This document shows positions 44,205 through 57,955 of a stretch of 64,000 nucleotides of DNA, piece by piece; the first letter of the stretch is position 1; each line of letters starts with the position of its first letter. A model generated the notes under the pieces. That model was not told the origin of the DNA. It did no database searches and saw only the letters and a list, made by a program, of their open reading frames with translations. The stretch spans positions 1,914,841-1,978,840 of the forward strand of contig RPFO01000082.1 in the NCBI GenBank assembly GCA_009746045.1. Reading direction: 5' to 3'. The stretch is from Mesostigma viride. Lineage: Eukaryota; Streptophyta; Mesostigmatophyceae; Mesostigmatales; Mesostigmataceae. The translations under genes were made by a program, and so were the position numbers.

Positions 44205-44258
<54 letters not shown>
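44203..44258 (+). repeat. (GT)n microsatellite
   Basis: About 27 GT dinucleotides. Confidence 0.98.
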
Positions 44259-44477
44259 TGTTGTGTTGCGTGCGGGGGGGGAAAGGTTAGCCTAGTGTAA
44301 ATTCAGAGTAATACACCTATGATTGTGCTTTAATACGAAGTCCCATGTGAGATGACTTCATGTGGGTGCAAGCTATTGATCCTCCCACCCACCAGAAAAA
44401 GGTTATTATAATAATTACATGAACACCCATTCAAGCGAAGTCAGCAGTATTGCACACGTCTTTATCATAGCGCTGGG

Positions 44478-47400
44478 TCAGAACAGACGCTGCTTAGCGA
44501 GCATGGCAAACACTGCCTCTTTCTCCTGGTCAAACCTGCTTTGTGGCCCATGCTTTGAGGATGATCGCCTAGCTCCTGGCCTGCTTGTAAAGTCTGGTTC
44601 TGCAAACTCGTTCTCCTTGCCATCGATTGGTGAGACGTCCAGTGCCTTGTTCCTGGAAAGCTTCCTCCTTCCCTTCTTTGCTACAGTCTCCCCATGATTG
44701 GGCTGTGCTTGGGGAAGCATATCGAATTCAGGCACGCAGCTGACTGCACCACTAGCGGCACTTGGTCTGCTGGGCTTGGGCTTGGAACGTGCCTTGGCAT
44801 CCGTCAGCACAGGCGCCTCATCAGCCCCAGACTCTAAAACCATGAGGCACTTCGCCAGCGTCACTTCAACAAGGCCAGTCTCCGCCTTATGTCCTGCAGT
44901 GCTGTGCTTGATGGCCTGCACAGGAGGGCCATTACATGACACCGTGGCCACCTCTGCGGTCCCACCAACAGCTTCTCGCAAAAGCACCTCATTCGCCTCT
45001 GCTGCCGGGTCTGCCCTTGTGGCATGCGAGCCCGGAACAGCCAGTGGTTCCGTAAGAGAAGCATTTTGACTGCCATGGGATGCACCCAAGCTATGGCCGC
45101 CCCGCCAGCTGACCATGGAGCCACCATCACTTAGGGGTGGACTATCTCTGATGAGCTCAATCTCCACGCTGTCGTCCCCTACAGTCTCCTCATCTGATCG
45201 CTCATCTGTCCCCTCATTAGGCATGGGCGTGCCAGAATGGGCAACACTGTCCAGTGGAGGCAAGCGCGATGACGAGAGAGGTGAGGTGCATGCGGAGGGC
45301 TCGCCAAGTGCACCGGCTGGTGGTTGGCACGTGGCCGCACACGAAACAGAGTCACCCTCTTCTTCCGCGGTATCCACGCCATCGCAGATGGCAGCAGCAA
45401 GGGGACGCACGCCCACCAGTCCAGCCATCACCGCAGCCACGGTTTCCAACGTCAGTGCCTTTGAAATGGGCATGGGCACCTCAGCATGGTCACTGCGGGG
45501 GAAAGCATGGGCGACCACCGCAGTGTCCACGCCAGGCTGAGGGCAGGCGACGGAGGAGGTGCCCTGCGTGTCGAGAGGGCCGTTGGTGCTGGCATCCACA
45601 GGGCATGCATCAACCCCAGGCAGCTCAGCTCCCAGGTCCTGCTCCGGAGCATCACTCGTGAGGCTGGCAGCAGTAGGAGGGCGCAAGCAAGGCATGGATG
45701 CTGGCGCGGCCTGGGGGCTCACGGGCAGCGCAGTGGGTGCCACTGGGTGGCTCGTCGGGCTGTCAATATTAGTGCCGCCAATGTCGAAGGTAGTAATAAT
45801 AGTGCCACCAAGCTCGCCAGACAGCCCACTGCATGGTGACGCTGCGACGCCACATGCACCATTATTCATATAGTCAGACGATGGTGTGGAGAACATGGGA
45901 GCCACACTTGCATCGTCACAAGCATGCAACCCGTGGATGATACTTGCATCGTCACAAGCATGCAACCCGTGGATGATACTTGCATCGCCACGAGCAGCAT
46001 GCAACCCCTGGATGATACTTGCATCGCCACGAGCAGCAGGAGGCAAGCCAGCGACCGTGGCAGGGTCCATTACCCCAGTGTCCGGCTCGGCGGCAAAACC
46101 GTTGCAGTCACTGGCTGCACAGGCGAGACGTGGCGACCGACTCAACCACTCGCCGGCATCATCCCGTGGCACGTTGCAGGCCACCTCGCTGATATCTCCC
46201 CTTGCCTCGTCAATGCCACCTAGCTGGTCCGCACGACATGGCGTCGTCCATCCTGCACTCCTCTCCTGCTCCGCTGCGCTCGCACGGCCCGGCGTCACGC
46301 TGCCTCCCATCAAACCAGCACAGCCAGCTGGCGCAGCCAGGGGAGACCAGACGCCGTCTGTGATGGGCAGCACGCCTTCATATGCTGCCGCTTTGGCAGG
46401 CAACCCCTTGACAGGCGGCGTGGCAATGCGGTGGCCACCTGATGGCGTGCGCGGCGTCTCTGCCCCGTCGATGCACGCCAGACCACTGCACTGCTGCGGT
46501 GGGCGCGGGGGCATCTCACGGAGACAACACGAGGACCTTGCCTGCAGGCAGCATGAGGGCGCTGGCACTTTCTGCACATCTCCGTCACCTGCCACGCTGC
46601 TGCCAGCACAGGTATCGCCCATGCCCTCATGCAAACGCCCCGCCGCATCCCTGCCAGCACGCCCAGGCATCGCAGTTGTCACGGCAGCGGCCCTCTCGCC
46701 ATCCGGCGACGCCACCTGCATGCCACCATCTTCAGGAGGCAGCGGCAGTCCCTCCTGAATGGGGCTACTGGCATCCGCGAACGAGGAGTCTGCGCTTGCG
46801 TAGTTGGATCCAGAGGGCATGCTGTCCAGGCCACATGACTGGTTCAAGGGGGAAGGGGACTTGTCACAGGCCAGGCTGTCCAGGCCGCAGCCGTCCATGG
46901 GTGTGGAACCAGACATATCGCAAGACCTGGTGTAAGGCCTGTCCTGAACGAGTATCGTGTCAGGAGGATGGCGATTGGGAGTGGCTACCTCGTGTGGCGC
47001 TCGCGAGCATGCGTCCATCTGTCGTGTTGCCTCAGCCTCACCGCGTGCAGGGAGTATGCCCCATGATGGGCTAGCCACAGGGCGTGGAGGGGGGATCATC
47101 ACCAACCCGGTGTCCCGCGGCCCCACGGCAGGTGCGCCACCCACAGGGACTGGTGCAGAGCAAGCTGGGTCACGAGTGGGGAGCGGGGAGAGGACCTGAG
47201 TGGGGAACGGGCATTCCAGGACGACCGAGTTAATGTCGCGAGTCACTGCCATGGCGCCACCAGGCAATGCCGCCCTCGCGTGGAACCCACCAGGGTGCAT
47301 CGCTGTGGCATCCCTGTGCCATGCCACGTCACAATCGGCACCATCGGCGTCCCACGCTGTCACAAGCTTGGGCGAATCAACATAACTGTCGTGTGACAGC

Positions 47401-49033
47401 TGCTGCAGGAGAGTTGGATCCGAGAGACCTGGCCGCGTGCTCGACAGACCATTACCCGCACTAGACAGCGCACGCTGCGTCGCCACGTCCGCGGCCTGGA
47501 GCGCCGTCTCGTGTGCACGCATCGCCAACGTGGAGGCGTCGGCGTCACTGCCCGCGGTGGCCATTATGCCAGCGATGGCAACCGCCCGCGCACGCTCCGT
47601 CATGCTCCTTGGTGGGATGGGAGGCACTGGGTGGCCGGCCCCTGGAGCGGTCCAACTACTTGCAGACGCGGCGGCGGGAAGATGGGCCGACGGATGGGAA
47701 TGGCCCATTGAATGTGAACCACCTAGTGTCATGGTGGAAAGTGCCGGCATTTGGGAATGATATGCCAGATGTGAATGGCCCCGTGTTCCAGTGTCCTTGG
47801 CAAGCGGGCAAGTGGACACCTCTGCATGTTCAATAGCCGGTGTGGTGGCATGAGCGCCGTGCGTTTGCTGGCGGACGCCACCAACCGCATGGCCATCGTT
47901 GATGCCGGCTCTAAGAGGAAAGGGAGGTTCCGCCGGATGGGAATCCTTGCTGGGCGCAACGGGGGGCCATGCGCCTAGCTCGGCGGCTATCTGCTGCTGC
48001 AGGAGATGTTCGTGGTTCTCCACCATCTCCAGGGACAGCCCAGGGATGTGGTGGATGAGGTCAGATAGCCCGCACTGGCGCGCACACTGCAGGGCACGCC
48101 AGCGGGAGAACGCGGTCGCCTGCATGGCGAAAGGGTGGGCGCAACATGGTGCACATAAGGATACAAGTATGGGCAGAAGGACGGACAAAAATATGCAACA
48201 ATCAGGCAGCTCGTCAGGAGCTAGGACGTGTGGGTCTGTTGGCGCCCACGCGGTAGAGAAATGGAACGCAGGGCAGGCACCAAATAATGCCCAAGGGTGC
48301 AGCTGAGAGCTCCCAAAGAGCGAGTCTCGGGCTCCTTGTGACGCTGCACGCAAGGGCCCAGGCAAGTAGGCTGCAGGAGAGATAAGATTTTCGAAGACTA
48401 AACGCACCTTTTTGTTTTCCACTTGAAACGAGAAGTTCAGCAGAAAGTTGATGGCCCGCTTGGGTTCCTCGTCGGAAAGGATCATCAGTATCTGTCTCTG
48501 CAGTTTCCGATAGTCACCAGAGCAGATTTTGAAATTTTCACATTTGTTAATCAGAAAGGTGACGTGGGGTTCTCGCTTAGGGGCCATGCGATGAGTTTCT
48601 GCACAGGACTCTTTGGATGCAAGTGTATTACCTGAACTCGAATATCCACGGAGGCCAGCATGGAATGATCCAAGGGACCTCTCGCAGAATAACTGTGTAG
48701 AAGCTCCGCCGCTGGCAGTCGAAGCATAGACGCTGCCGCTACGCGTCTCAAAGTAGGACCCTCTTTACCATACGCATTCCCTACTTCATCTACGAGGCGA
48801 TGAAGAGGCCTCCAGCCTTGCCCTTGCCATGTTCGAAACAGAAGGTTGCTTTCTTCTTGTAAAGCAGTGTCTACTGCCTCGTACAGGCGCCCCAGCAGTT
48901 CGGTCAGTCCAGGCTGCTCGTTTCCAGAGACAAGGAACGCGAGCCCTGCAGGCAACAGCAGACTCCGTAGTTCCTCCATTATAGTATGAGTTCGTAGCAT
49001 ACTAGATGATGCTGAAGGCAATATCTTTGACAC
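44478..49033 (-). CDS. Large host protein of unknown function, three exons, disordered C-terminal 1100 residues
   Basis: Exons by phase and splice signals: 49033-48632 (donor CAG|GTAATA), 48497-48408 (acceptor CTGCAG, donor AAG|GTGCG), 48119-44478 (acceptor GCCATGCAG). All junctions are phase 0, giving about 1377 residues. The start may be the Met at 48979 (MEELRSLLLPAG). The N-terminal 250 residues are helical and Leu-rich (LTELLGRLYEAVDTALQEES, RQILMILSDEEPKRAINFLL, ALQCARQCGLSDLIHHIPGL) and look like a folded helical-repeat domain. The rest is Ala/Pro/Ser/Asp-rich with local duplications (HGLHACDDASI twice near 45920-45990). The end is basic (RRKLSRNKALDVS). No family recognised; a nuclear scaffold protein is a guess. 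Confidence 0.65.
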
Positions 49034-49497
49034 GCTCGCATAATTTGAATGCTTCTATCTTCTGGGAAGTACCAAGCAGGTGTGCCTTCCCATCTCTGCC
49101 ATTGTAAGTTTCCTGCCCCCGTCAGTCGGTCTCACAAGCTATCATCCTAGCCTTATAGCTGCTAGCCTTATAGCTGCAAGCTGCACGGTAAAAATGCGGT
49201 CATGTCCTGTTGGTAAGCATTGGTAAGGACGCTCGGTCCTGGCTCGTCAGGGCTCGTTGGTTCTTTTTTCTGCGGGTTTCGAATGCAACGGACGTCGCCA
49301 GTCGCCAGGCAGCCATGGCGAATTCAAGCTCCAAGTCGCCAGTTCCGCCGAAGCCGTCCATCCGTCGCGAAAGGCTCGACCGCTAGCCTGGCGATTGGCA
49401 GGTAGAGTCGAAGACGCCGCGATGCAGCAGTGCGCAGCGGAACAGCGGAACCACAGACAATCTGCGCAGTGCGCACGCGAGCGAAGATACTGGGCTG

Positions 49498-49533
<36 letters not shown>

Positions 49534-50691
49534 CGACAACAACTGGGCCAGGACTGGGCTGAACAAGGCTGAGCATCGAGGTGCGCACGGCGCGACCAGC
49601 AATTGCCCATGCGTTCAGGTAATTGCCTAGAATTCATAATTAGGCCTGTCCTAGCAGGATTTGTAAACATATTCCACTTGCCAGTTGCCAACGGCCTCAT
49701 CAGATCTGAAGACTAAATTAGGGCAGCCATGAATTACGTGTCATCGCCCATATTGGCTGATGGCACGACGTCTGCCAACAAAAATGCCGGGAGGACGTGC
49801 TTGTAACATGCTATGGATTAGTCGAGCGTAAAACTTCCGTGATATTGACCTAGTCATCCAAGCATTCCATTTTTCTCACATCGTGGGGAAATGTGGGGAA
49901 ACAGATCCCTTGCAAGGGCGACTTAGTATTTATGCTAAATGGAACATATTCATGCACACGACGAAAAGCATGCTGCCTACAGCTCCTTCACCGTTTATGA
50001 CCCTGTCAAGGTTGCAGAGCGGTGGGAGAGATCGGGAAAATTGTAAGATTTCCATTCAACATATACACGTGCTTTAGAGTTATCCCTCCAATACTGCGCG
50101 CCTAGCCTTAGCTAGCTTCTTACTGTACAGAGGACTGTTTGTACGCATATTTTTAAAATCGCGACGTGGAAAAAGTTTTTAGGGTATCGTGCATTCGGCT
50201 AAGTGCGTGCGCAACCGGCGCTGTTATGGTGGACGGCTTTGTCTTCACAGAGCCTCTTTAAACATAATTTCCACAGTCACGTCCATTATGTAACGTTATA
50301 TGCATTGTCCACTTGCAGTAGATACTTGAACCACCACCACAATGCAGATGCAATGTATCAGCTTTGAGTTTCAAGTTTGCGAGTTACAGTGCCGCGGCAG
50401 TTTTCCATCAACCATTACCTTCCATGCTGGGACGTCGGCTTGTACTGAATTGCAATTATTACGTCAGGCACTACACTTGTTCACGCGGACATAAGCTCAC
50501 TCGGAGAGATAAGCGACTTTCCTACATCCATTACTACATCACTTTCCATAATCGACTTTCCTACACGCTTTTGTTTTTTGCTCTCATATATTCTTTTCTC
50601 TCTTTCCATATCTCCACTAACATTTTGCCCATCACTGCACACGTACCTGGCTGCTTAACTCCTTGCTGCCGCTTGTGCCCTGGGAGCACAG
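49034..50691. other. Intergenic region between divergent genes
   Basis: Probably holds the promoter of the - strand gene and perhaps early exons of the + strand gene that follows. Apart from a (CAA)n tract at 49497-49543 I see no feature. Confidence 0.4.
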
Positions 50692-53600
50692 GAGGAAGGC
50701 CCCTTCAGGGGCCACGACAAGCAGGCCATCCATCATCCCTGGTAGCGTCGGCAGGGCGGGCTTCCAGGCGACTGAATGGCGCTTCCTGCGCGAGACCACC
50801 CCCACCCCCAGCAGTGCCTCGCCAGATTCTTTTCGAGCCCATGAGTATGCCGGGCATGCATACCCTCCATTCACAGACAGCAACATGCCCTTCAGGGGCC
50901 AGCCAGTATATCCCGTGCCTCCCGCCACGGCCCACCTTGCGGGCTCTATGCCGGCACGCCGCCCCTTTGCGTCCATGGATGGGAGAATGGGGATGTTGCG
51001 CCAGCATGCCAGCCATCCGCGTGAGAACGGGGGAAGCCAGGTACGAAGGGGGCGAAATGGATGGGTCGATGACATGTGAAGGTTGAGCGGCGATGAAGGG
51101 TGAAGGGCGAGCGGCGATGAAGGGTGGATGACGGGCAGGCACGGCATGGGGGAGGGTGGGGGATGGGTTGGAAGGGAGTAGATGCAGCGCAAGGGGGGGG
51201 AGCGAAGAAAGCTCGGGAATGGGCCGGAAGTTCCCAGCGATTCAGCGAATGGGATAGGAGGCAGAAGGGAGGGGTGCCAGGGGGAGAGAGGGGGGGGAGG
51301 GGGGAGGAACATGGGTTGCCCGGGACCCCCTGTGAGATACCCGTGGGACCGACACGCCAGGACTGGGAGCATACATAGGGGATCGCAGGATGCCCCAGGC
51401 TGCCTGTACCCCAGCCCGTTACCAGCTGGTGCTTCTTAACCAATCACCAGCTGGTTCAGAGTGGTATGACGAAGCTGCGGAGATGACTCACTTGCTCATT
51501 GAGGTTTCCAGGCCATCATGTGAGAGCGTGTGGACCGATTGCGGATGGTGAATAGGGCCAATCAGAATCGATGGACCGTGCCATGCCATGCCTCGACCCG
51601 GACACGCACCAACCCCAAATAAGCAAAGATGCTCACATCACGATAAGTTGTCTCCTTGACATCACCATACGTTATCTCCTTGACATCACCATAAGTTGTC
51701 TCCTTGACATCAGCATAAGTTGTCTCCTTGACATCACCATAAGTTGTCTCCTTGACATCACCATAAGTTGTCTCCTTGACATCACCATAAGTTGTCTCCT
51801 TGACATCACTATAAGTTGTCTCCTTGACATCACTATAAGTTGTCTGCTTGACATCACCATAAGTTGTCTCCTTGACATCACCATAAGTTGTCTCCTTGAC
51901 ATCACTATAAGTTGTCTGCTTGACATCACCATAAGTTTTCTCCTTGACATCACCATAAGTTGTCTCCTTGACATCACTATAAGTTGTCTCCTTGACATCA
52001 CTATAAGTTGTCTCCTTGACATCAGCATAAGTTCTCTCCTTGACATCACTATAAGTTGTCTCCTTGACATCACCATAATTTGTCTCCTTGACATCACCAT
52101 AAGTTGTCTCCTTGACATCACCATAAGTTGTCTCCTTGACATCACTATAACTTGTCTCCTTGACATCACCATAAGTTGTCTCCTTGACATCTCTATAACT
52201 TGTCTCCTTGACATCACCATAAGTTGTCTCCTTGACATCACTGTAAGTTGTCTCCTTGACATCACCATAAGTTGTCTCCTTGACATCACTGTAAGTTGTC
52301 TCCTTGACATCACTATAAGTTGTCTCCTTGACATCAGCATAAGTTCTCTCCTTGACATCACCATAAGTTGTCTCCTTGACATCACCATACGTTGTCTCCT
52401 TGACATCACTATAAGTTGTATCCTTGACATCACCATAAGTTGTCTCCTTGACATCACTATAAGTTGTCTCCTTGACATCACTATAAGGGCTGCTGCCCGA
52501 AAAGCAGCTAAATAATGAAACACGGATTGTGTCGTTTGCCCTGCCAGCCGGTTTGGCGGCCAGATAGGTCGTAGCTTTCTCTCACCCCAGCTGGCACAGC
52601 ATTTTTCCCGGCCTGCAGCTGTTGCCAACCCTCACCCCATGGCTCGTTCGGGCCATGTTGAAGGCAGTGATAGCTGCGAACAGTGCCTGTTCCTGCTGGC
52701 CGCGTGCTTCGTCTCTCCCGCATCCTTGCGGTTTGGGCTCCTCTCCTGGGTCTCACCATTACCCAAACGTAATTGCTCACGAATGATCACAAATGCTCAC
52801 AAATGATAGCAATTGCTCCATGGCCTGTTTGTGCCCCCCCTGGAGACCTGATGCAGGGGGGCGCCCGGCCAGGCTCATCGGGGACCATCGCTCTGCGCCG
52901 CTCCTTGCAACACCCTACTGGCCGCCGCAACTCGGAGGGCTGGATGGCGGGACACCGCACGAGTGTAGGGGGCAGGCCCTATGGGATCGCCAGGGATGCC
53001 GCATCGCCCCCTGGTGGGTCCCGCCCGTCCTCGCAGCGACGTAGCGCCACGGTGTACGGCCCTCGAGGCATGAGCGGTGCGCCTGGCAACCACGATCACC
53101 CAGCGGCCGACCACGGTTATTACGATGAGACCCGTGATGACGAGTTCCGTGACGGAGGCGGCAGTGGGCACGGGTACGGGTACGGGGCGGGCGGGGGTGA
53201 CATGCATGGGCAGACCAGCCGCGAGGGGAGTGCCCACGGGCCCAGGGAGGGAGTGCACGGCAACGATCATGGCGCGTGGCCTACGCCCAAAGTCCAAGGG
53301 CGGCCCCCCGCGCCCAACCGGGGCCTTCCCTTCGAGGAGGTGGTGGAGTGCACCGCGCAGGTCAAGTGGGAGGGGGAGGACGACATGGACGGTGACTACG
53401 AGAGCGCAGAGGAGGGATCAATACGGGCGCAGTGGAGGGGGGAGGAGGGGGTAGAGGGTGGCGATGAAGCGACGACAGGAGGGCTGAAGCATCGGACAAT
53501 GCGTCACGCGGGGGAGGCCGAGGATACCTCACCAGCGGAGGGGGATCCAAGCGAGCCGGCATCACCCGGGGAAGGCGAGCCGGAGGGTGGGTCGGCGTAC

Positions 53601-54455
53601 CCCAGGGAGGGGGGTCCGACGTCCCCCATGGTCTCCTCTCGGCCCAGGGTCCCCCCCTCGCGGGTCACCGAGATATCTGGCGGCACGCTGAGTGGGCTGC
53701 ACGACACGATGCAGAACGTGCGCGCGTCGTTTTCCTCGCAGGCGGGGCGCGGGGGGGCTCGGCGGCGGGGGTCAGGGGACACCGCGGTGGGGCGGATCGT
53801 GGCCGAGCTGGAGGGGAGCAGCGGGGAGGGCACGGGGGGGGAGGGGGGGGGGACAGGTATAGGGATCAGTAGCTCCGACAGTGACAACTCCAGCGTGTGC
53901 TTCGTGACGGAGGCAGAGGCCAACGGGGGCCGGCAGCGGCGCCGGTGGAAGAACCCGGCGCATCGCGCCGGTGGAAAATCCGCCATGGGCAACGCCGGGG
54001 CAGAGTTCACGGGTATGTCCAGCAAGGGCTTCTTCGCCCGCCGTGGGATCTCTCGAGGGAACGCCGTGCCAGGTGCCGGGATCAGCAGCAGCGGGGTCAG
54101 CAGGGGGGGTGAGACGGCGCGGCGCGGGCGCCAGCAGCACCCGGTGGATCGCGAGATGGCGGGTCTACTGGACGGGCTGAGTAGCCCGGGCATGGGGGCG
54201 GATGCGAGGGACAACGACATGCCTGTGCTGGTGTGGCGGCCGAGCGCTCGGGTCAAGTTGCCTCTGGGCTTGCCGCCCGCGTTGTTGGCGGAGTTGGGCG
54301 ATGAGGAGGATCCGGCCCCGAGGGGTTTCTTGACCAGTCGGCGTGCGGCGCGGTCCTCCGGGGCGCTGGGCAGTGACGAGGATGACCAGGAGGTGGCGGC
54401 ACAAGTGGCGGCGATGTACAGCCTGGCGGATGGTGGCAAGGCACGCTCGTGGTGA
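50692..54455 (+). CDS. Gly/Arg-rich disordered host protein, at least two exons
   Basis: Exon 50692-51040 (acceptor CACAG, donor CAG|GTACGA) and exon 52857-54455 (acceptor ATGCAG, stop 54453-54455). The shared junction is phase 0. The first exon reads RKAPSGATTSRPSIIPGSVG and on to ASHPRENGGSQ, the second starts GGARPGSSGTIALRRSLQ. The long exon is Gly, Arg, Ser and Glu/Asp-rich with HGYGYGAGGG, two acidic blocks and near the end a better conserved-looking LPLGLPPALLAELGDEEDPA. An upstream exon with the start codon is missing (the first exon begins one base before a codon). Function unknown. The intron holds a large minisatellite. Confidence 0.6.
51633..52488. repeat. 24-bp minisatellite in an intron
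   Basis: About 35 copies of AAGTTGTCTCCTTGACATCA plus CCAT or CTAT. 24 is a multiple of three, hence long artefact frames on both strands (CLLDITIS and MSRRQLMV repeats). Confidence 0.97.
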
Positions 54456-55430
54456 GGAGGGGGGCGCTGCGCCATGCACATGATCCATGCACATATACAT
54501 TATCGAATATACATTATCGAATATACACTATCCAATACATATACATTATCCAACACCTATACATTATCCAATATACGCAACACACATGATATGGCCGGTG
54601 GTACACAAAAGATACTATACTCCATCCGGATTACACATTGTGCAGAATACGTTACTCACTAGACTTTGCACAGTGCATGATAGGCGATGCACGATCGACG
54701 CATTGCCATCGCTGTCTTTGTATGGTGCATGTTGCGCAGTGCGCCGTAGGCAATGCATGATCCTCAATACCCATGATGCAATACACTTCGGTAGCCTTCG
54801 GCATTTAAGGTAAGGTCGTGCAAGAGATAAGAGACAAGGAACGCGACATGCGGCACCATGCACAATTTGTGGCACATCGTACACTATCGCGAGAGGAGGA
54901 CACTGTAGCGAGGTACAGGACATAGGGGGCAGGTGGTCGTGTCTGGGAGAGACAGGCGCGTGCGGGTGCAGGTGGTGCGCTGATGGGCTGGGCTGCCGCC
55001 CTGCACCACAACCTTCTAATCTTGCCCATTTGAGAGACCTCTGTGCGTGCCAGGGGAACCTGGCAGCAGATCAAAATATGCTGGGAGGCTGCCTTGTATA
55101 CTTGGGTGGGGGCAGCTGGGTACTGTATTTCTGATTCTGGTAATCCATTTTCCATTTTTCGTGGTACCATTTTTCGTTACCTTGATGACTGGCCTCCGGC
55201 TGCTGCAGTGATCTGGTTGGCACCTTGTATACGTCATTCATGGGATGTGCAAGCGTGCTAATCGATGGAAAGCATTCATGGGGTGTGTTTGGATCCCCCC
55301 CTTGCAGGGTGGGCCCCAGGCACTGCGGGACGGTTCCGGGGGAGAGCCCGAGGAAAGAGAACGCCCGGGTATGCGGGACCGGCTTGCCGGTGGTGGGGCA
55401 CAGGCTGGCTGGTTGTTGTTTCTTTAGGGC
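54456..55430. other. Intergenic region
   Basis: Short repeat of ATACATTATCCAA units at about 54495-54575. No gene supported. Confidence 0.4.
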
Positions 55431-57955
55431 ATGTCAGCTGCAGACGCTGTGGTTCTTGTATATCCAGGATGGCAACGGGCAGAGCCTCGGTTTGCGCGCC
55501 GGATGCCCGTGTGTGCCATTCTGCATGCTGCCTCACAACTACCTCCTTTACGCCAGCTACCTTAGGCAACCCCATTCTGCATTGCAAGGGAAATATGGCA
55601 CGTAGTTGAGGATAGCGTTGTACGTTACTCTTTGCCATACCCCCCCATACGTGCATACATATTCATTTTGTGTGTTGTCAACACATCGCCATGCTTTGGT
55701 CCCGTGCTGCTCTTCCCTCACGGCCGTGCATGCCCACCTTGCCAGTATGGCAGCTGGTACATTCCCCCCAAGCTGTGGAAGGAGGCGGCCGAGGGCGTGG
55801 ACTTCCTGTCCCACAGCAGGCGCCCAAAGGACGGCCACCGGGGAGCGGAGCAGGCGGTATGCGTGGCCGGGGGCGTAGGCTTGACGAGGGCCGCCCCTCG
55901 TAGGATCAGGAGTTGCCTGATCAGATCAATAGGGGGGAAGATAGGGGGTCATCTGAGCACCGCCTGCCCTGCTATTGACTTGTTTTGGGCAAGCCCTGGG
56001 CCTGACTACGGTCGACACGTTCTGCCAGGAGTCCTGAGCTGAAACCCTGGTAGTACCCTTTCCACTGGTGTTCGTGTGGTAGTACCTGAGCGATGCTGGC
56101 ACGATGTTTTGACACCCTTGAGACTTGAGTAATGTCTAGGTAGGTAAGTAATGGTAATGTCAAGGTTTCTGTCAAGGCTGCTGCTGTTTAGGGGTTACTT
56201 GTGGGCAAGCGTGCTGCGGCCACGGACGCATTTCCTGGATGTCGTGCTGGGCCCAGCCAACAGCAAGGTTGGCGCCCTGTCGGCGTACGTGCTGGTTTGG
56301 AATTCTGTGCATGCACGAGGGGGAGGGGTCCTATACGTTTTGCTTTCCAGCAGTCTATTTCCTGTGTTGCACGCCTTGGTCGCTCACTACACGAAGGCTG
56401 ATGTGTTCTTTCTTCCCCACATGTGGTGTGCGCCCTTACCTGCGTTTTTCATCGTGTTCTTGACGTTCATGATATCCATACGATTCCGCGCTGGATGGAG
56501 GCCAGCATGAGACGCACGAGTACGAGGCCCAGCTCACCAAGCAGCTCTCGTCGCTGTACAGCAGCCGTGTCTACAAGGTGAGTGCGCGGCCTCTGGCGCT
56601 GAAGGGTTTCTTGTCTCCATCGTACGTGTGGGAATTGCAGGCATGCTTGGTTGTGTGTGGTCAGGCGGGCCTGGTGGCCGCGGGCTTCCACTGATTAGGG
56701 CTATGCCAATCAGGCTTCGTCACAGCAACGGTTTAACATAAAGGAGACAACCAGCGCAGGCCAGAAATCGGGAGAATCCGGACCATGGTAGCTCGAGCCT
56801 GCCGTTATCTTGTCCGCGTGTTCGGGTCGTTCAGGATGATGAAGATGAATGGTGATGGAAATGTGTAGCCTTGTGCATTGAAATTATGGCTGACTTACGT
56901 GTAGAGCGACTAGATGACCTATACGGTGGGGCCGGAAACAGCATGCTTGATCAGGGCGTGTGTTTCGAGCCTAACTGGCCGGGAGTGTCTAGTGGTGAGC
57001 ACCATTGCTGCGATCGCTCTCCCACCATTTACGAGGAAATACCCACAACATGTCTGATTCATGAGCAGCAACTTTGGCACCTTCACAGAGCAGGACTTCC
57101 AAATCACATTTAAGTTAGATTTTTTTACAACACTACAGTATACAATACTAGTAGTATTCTCTAAGTCAAATAATCAAGATGGCTTAATTAGTGACTCATT
57201 AGGAGGTGGCTAGGGCACACCGGTTCCACTAGGACGTGTACAAAGTTTCGTCGCGCTATTCCAAGTATCAGTGTATGTGAATTTTGTGGACATGCATAGC
57301 TGCTCATTTGATGAGTCGTGAAATGGAGAGCTTGGGCAGATATGCTATCAGAAGCTGCAATAGACAGATAGAGCAACTGTTGCCTTGCTGACTTGATATC
57401 AGTTGGGAGGTCGTGGCTGCCGATCCGTCCTTTAACATAATAGGCAGGCAGCGCTGATCATAATTCTGCCGACCTGAAGCAAGCGTCCTGTTGCTTTGGC
57501 GGCCCAGTTGTAGGAGACGTGCTTGTGTCTTCTCGTGGAAATCGGACACGCATGGTGGACTTGATTGCGATGTCTCCGATTGCAAGTTTCCTCATGCGTG
57601 CGTTTGAGAATCCAAACACAACGAATGACCCATTACCTGCCTGGCTCGTCGTTTTTGTGGTGCTCATTAAGCCAGAAGGCAATAGCGCAAGTCACTTCAT
57701 GATTTCTAACCTTGTATGCCTCCACGGCATGCCTTATTATGGCTGGATGTGGACCGGATTTCCTCAATTGGGCAGGATTACATGAAGAAGAACAATCTCA
57801 GGGTGCCACACTACCTCCAGGCGGTGGACGACTCGAAACCCAGCCCGAAGAAGGCAGACGGGGCCAACCCCTCCGATCTCCCAGTGATAGGAGACAAGAA
57901 AACGGATCGGACACCGTCTTCTGATAAGAGGATATCTCGCGATTCCACAATGTAA
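55431..57955 (+). CDS. Small five-exon host protein, family not recognised
   Basis: Exons 55431-55508 (Met at 55431), 55746-55856, 56192-56284, 56506-56577 and 57776-57955 (stop 57953-57955). Every junction is phase 0 and every intron GT-AG, giving 177 residues. The sequence has ARRMPYGSWYIPPKLWKEA across the first junction, a Gly/Ala-rich middle, ETHEYEAQLTKQLSSLYSSR and VYKDYMKKNNLRVPHYLQAV across the last one, then a Lys/Asp/Ser-rich tail. Short Tyr/Trp/Pro motifs of this kind occur in small flagellar microtubule-associated proteins, but I do not recognise the family. The last intron is enlarged by a Penelope-like fragment. Exon 3 is the least certain. Confidence 0.6.
56742..57050 (-). repeat. 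Truncated Penelope-like copy inside an intron
   Basis: Matches 21499-21830 closely, in the same orientation (starts AAGGAGACAACCAGCGCAGG). Lies in the intron 56578-57775. Confidence 0.8.

Noticed and set aside
48551-49033. 160-residue - strand frame as a separate gene
   Set aside because: Its first 134 codons end at a good donor in phase with the next exon of the 44478-49033 gene, so it is better read as exon 1.
51571-52628. Frames of 314-318 residues on both strands with CLLDITIS or MSRRQLMV repeats
   Set aside because: A 24-bp minisatellite gives an endlessly open frame; both strands are open at once, and it lies between two phase-compatible exons.
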